Both the position numbers and the translations under genes were made by a program. Below, one piece after another: positions 61,802 to 64,000 of a stretch of 64,000 nt of DNA (within the stretch, counting starts at the first letter, position 1; the number at the start of each line of letters is the position of its first letter). Origin of the DNA: DASRDZ01 sp035652335 (GTDB lineage Bacteria > Chloroflexota > Dormibacteria > Aeolococcales > Aeolococcaceae); the NCBI GenBank assembly GCA_035652335.1, contig DASRDZ010000039.1, forward strand, positions 1 through 64,000, in the 5' to 3' direction. The notes below the pieces were generated by a model. That model had not been told where the DNA came from. It made no database searches and saw nothing but the letters and a program-made list of their open reading frames with translations.

Positions 61802-62559
61802 CGCCGCGCGTCGGTGCCGACGGGAGTGGAGGTGGCGCGGCGCAGCCAGCGCAGGCTGCGGTGCCAGGCGTCGGCGGCGGCGTCCGCCTGGTACGACTCG
61901 CGCGCGTCGCAGAAGAACCCGTGGTTGGCGTTCTCGTAGGCTGCGATCTCGAAGTCGGCGCCCTCGCGCTTGCCCTCCGCGAGCAGGGCGGCACGCAGCT
62001 TCTCGATGTCCTCCGGCGGGATGGTGGGGTCGAGCAGCCCGAAGCAGAAGAGCACCGGGCAGCGCATCTCGGCCACGCGGCCCAGCAGCGAGTTGAGCCC
62101 CCAGGCGTCCAGCGTGGTCACGATGCCGCTGCCGTAGAACGAGATCGACGCGACGATGGGCAGCGACACCGCGGCCAGGAAGGCGGCTCGACCGCCGAGG
62201 CAGAAGCCCATGGTGGTGACGCGCGTCGCGTCGAGCATCGGCTGCTGGCCGATCCACCCGATCACCGCGGTGAGGTCGGAGACGATGCCGCCGTCGGTCA
62301 GGGCCACCGCGTGCGGGGTGATCGACCCCATGTCGTCGTAGGCGCCGACGATGCGGCCGCCGGAGCGGTGGTAGAGCTCGGGCGCGACGGCCGCGAAGCC
62401 GTCGCGCGCCAGGCGGCCGGCGATGTCGACCAGGTTGTCAGTGACCCCGAAGGCCTCCTGCAGCAGGACCACCACGGGGAACGGCCCGTCGCCGGAGGGC
62501 AGCGCGACATGGGTGAGCATGTCGCCGTCCGGGGTCGGGACGGTGATGAAGTCGGGCAT
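61798..62559 (-). CDS. Dienelactone hydrolase-family protein
   Basis: 253 residues. The triad is intact: Cys in MGFCLGGRA (about residue 118), Asp in FGLLDPTIPP (about 173) and His in ENANHGFFCD (about 208). It hydrolyses lactones such as dienelactone or related esters. GAGG is seven bases before the ATG at 62559. It lies between a CoA-transferase and the thiolase-like gene. A shortened copy of this gene lies at 52624-52869. Confidence 0.9.
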   Translation of the reverse strand: MPDFITVPTPDGDMLTHVALPSGDGPFPVVVLLQEAFGVTDNLVDIAGRLARDGFAAVAPELYHRSGGRIVGAYDDMGSITPHAVALTDGGIVSDLTAVIGWIGQQPMLDATRVTTMGFCLGGRAAFLAAVSLPIVASISFYGSGIVTTLDAWGLNSLLGRVAEMRCPVLFCFGLLDPTIPPEDIEKLRAALLAEGKREGADFEIAAYENANHGFFCDARESYQADAAADAWHRSLRWLRRATSTPVGTDARR

Positions 62560-62597
62560 ACGAAGACCTCGCGTGTGACCCCTCGAGGCGTGCTGCG

Positions 62598-63815
62598 CTA
62601 GTGGGCTGCGGTCACCTCGGCGGGCTTGGCCAGCCAGTCCTCCAGCACGTCGTCCTGGTCGTGCCCGATGCGGGCGCGGCCGGTGTGGCGCACCTTGCCC
62701 GGCGTGCGCGTGAACTTGGGCACCACGTTCTGCATCCGCACCGGGCCGAGGTCGTCGTCCTCGATGGTGATGATCGCCTCGCGGGCCGCGTACTGCGGGT
62801 CCTCGACGATGTCGGCGATGCTGAGGTACGGGGCGATGGCGACGCCGGCCTTGTCGAAGATGTCGATGACCTCGGCGAGGGTGTGCTCGGCGATCCATCC
62901 GGTGATGGTGTCCTCGAGCTCCTTGCGGTTGACCACGCGGTGCTCGTTGGTGTCGAAGCGCGGGTCGGTCTTCATCTCGGGATGGCCGATGGCGTCGTAG
63001 AGGCGGAGCACCATCTCCTGGGTGCTGCCGGTGAACGACGCGTACTTGCCGTCCTTGGTCAGCCAGGTGCCCACGGGCGCCACGTACGAGGTCTTCTCAC
63101 CGCCGCGCTCCATGACCAGGCCCAGCTGGTCGTACGAGATGACCAGCGACTCCATGAGCCGGAACGGGGTCTCGTACAGGGCCAGGTCGATGTACTGGCC
63201 CTCGTGCTTGGGATTGTTGGCGCGCTCGTACACCGCGGCCATGATGGCCGCGGCGCCGAGCACTCCGCTCACGCAGTCGGCGACAGGCACGCCCGCGTGC
63301 ACCGGCGGGCGATCGGCGTAGCCCGTGATGTAGGCCATGCCGCTGAACGCCTCAGCGACGCGCCCGAAGGCGCGCTTGTGGGCGTAGGGCCCGTTCTGGC
63401 CGAAGCCGCTCGTGCTCAGGTAGATGAGGCCGGGGTTGAGCTTCTTCAGCGTCTCGTAGTCGACCCCGAGGTCCCTGGTGGTGCCCACCGAGTAGTTCTC
63501 GATGGCCACGTCGGCGACCTTGACGAGCTCCAGGAACGTCGCCTTGTCGGCCTCGTTCTTGAGGTCGAGGGCGATGGCACGCTTGTTGCGGCCGTTGACC
63601 TTCCACCAGAGCGCGATGCCGTCCTTGTGCGGAGCCAGGCGCCGCAGGCTGTCCCCAACCCCGGGCGGCTCCACCTTGACGACATCGGCACCCCAGTCGG
63701 CGAGGAACGTCGCCGACATGGGTCCGGCGATGAGCTGCCCGAAGTCGAGCACTCGCAGCCCGACGAGGGGGCCCTGTGCGGTCTGTGCCGGCTTGCTTCC
63801 GTTTGCGCGTGCCAT
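62598..63815 (-). CDS. CaiB/BaiF (family III) CoA-transferase
   Basis: 405 residues. GLRVLDFGQLIAGPMSATFLADWGADVVKVE in outline marks the N-terminus, with VAIENYSVGTTRDLG and the PVADCVSGVLG segment holding the likely catalytic Asp (about residue 178). It is closest in the window to the enzyme at 51404-52627. GAGGGAATCG precedes the ATG. It probably makes the CoA ester used by the thiolase-fold protein downstream. Confidence 0.92.
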   Translation of the reverse strand: MARANGSKPAQTAQGPLVGLRVLDFGQLIAGPMSATFLADWGADVVKVEPPGVGDSLRRLAPHKDGIALWWKVNGRNKRAIALDLKNEADKATFLELVKVADVAIENYSVGTTRDLGVDYETLKKLNPGLIYLSTSGFGQNGPYAHKRAFGRVAEAFSGMAYITGYADRPPVHAGVPVADCVSGVLGAAAIMAAVYERANNPKHEGQYIDLALYETPFRLMESLVISYDQLGLVMERGGEKTSYVAPVGTWLTKDGKYASFTGSTQEMVLRLYDAIGHPEMKTDPRFDTNEHRVVNRKELEDTITGWIAEHTLAEVIDIFDKAGVAIAPYLSIADIVEDPQYAAREAIITIEDDDLGPVRMQNVVPKFTRTPGKVRHTGRARIGHDQDDVLEDWLAKPAEVTAAH

Positions 63816-63834
63816 CGATTCCCTCGACTCGTGT

Positions 63835-64000
63835 CTAGTTGGAGCTCAGCGCGAAGGCGCGCATGGCGTTGCCGGCGACCAGGTCGTGGCGCCGCTTCTC
63901 GTCCATGCCGGCGGTGAGCTGCTTGATGTAGTCCTTGCTCTTGGGCCAGAGCGTGGTGCTGTGCGGGTAGTCCGACGACCAGGTCATGCAGCGGGCCAGG
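63835..64000 (-). CDS. Amidohydrolase-2 family protein, C-terminal part
   Basis: The last 54 codons of a minus-strand gene whose start lies right of the window. The segment TWSSDYPHSTTLWP corresponds to MWGTDFPHSETTFP of the amidohydrolase at 40720-41874, including the metal-binding Asp; the tail VAGNAMRAFAL matches the family end. It is therefore a second member of that family, next to a CoA-transferase gene as the first one is. Confidence 0.8.
   Translation of the reverse strand, partial: LARCMTWSSDYPHSTTLWPKSKDYIKQLTAGMDEKRRHDLVAGNAMRAFALSSN

Overview
The window is a dense, very GC-rich stretch (third codon positions almost all G/C) with short intergenic gaps, many 4-bp ATGA/GTGA overlaps, GTG and TTG starts, several leaderless-looking promoters, lipoproteins and a MoxR/DUF58/transglutaminase set. 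This fits an actinobacterial-type or related Terrabacteria soil lineage (Thermoleophilia-like or Dormibacterota/Chloroflexota-like). No rRNA, tRNA or marker gene is visible, so the phylum is not settled.

Region A (1-35137) is a plant-polysaccharide sugar locus. It encodes a GH78 alpha-L-rhamnosidase, a GH51 alpha-L-arabinofuranosidase, a GH36 alpha-galactosidase, a GH39-type glycosidase and a secreted clan-A-like glycosidase. Catabolic enzymes include two enolase-superfamily sugar-acid dehydratases (one cut by the left edge), three zinc alcohol dehydrogenases, a Gfo/Idh/MocA oxidoreductase, an AceE-like transketolase, an UlaG-like metallo-beta-lactamase-fold hydrolase and a rhamnulose-1-phosphate aldolase/short-chain dehydrogenase fusion. 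In its middle lies a run of about 17 kb of tightly packed genes (8076-25031): a LivH-LivM fusion permease, an MFS-LivF-LivG fusion, MoxR ATPase, DUF58, a TgpA-like membrane protein with a degenerate transglutaminase domain, two small lipoproteins, the secreted glycosidase, a membrane-anchored type I periplasmic-binding protein and the GH39 enzyme. A FadR-type GntR regulator follows. A 13-bp palindrome, CTTRTANKATAAG, sits in front of three of these units and in weaker form in front of the regulator gene, so the locus looks like one regulon. A LacI-type operator lies between the galactosidase and the rhamnulose aldolase.

Region B (about 35.2-38.1 kb) is a lower-GC island with one OLD-like AAA ATPase/TOPRIM protein and a Phd/VapB-VapC (PIN) toxin-antitoxin pair, flanked by two gene-free stretches.

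Region C (38164-64000) is an acyl-CoA / carboxylic-acid catabolism region: four CaiB/BaiF CoA-transferase domains or genes (one tandem fusion), two thiolase-fold proteins without the nucleophilic cysteine (one beside a DUF35 protein), two amidohydrolase-2 proteins, short-chain and D-2-hydroxyacid dehydrogenases, a fumarylacetoacetase-family hydrolase, a VOC protein, cupins and a dienelactone hydrolase. It also holds a complete second Liv-type importer with a LivH-LivM-LivG triple fusion, a MarR/MFS efflux pair and another MFS transporter. An 81-codon in-frame miniature of the dienelactone hydrolase is kept between the importer and a CoA-transferase. The substrate is not evident; a branched, cyclic or aromatic acid taken up by the importer, activated to CoA esters and cleaved by retro-aldol chemistry is an inference.
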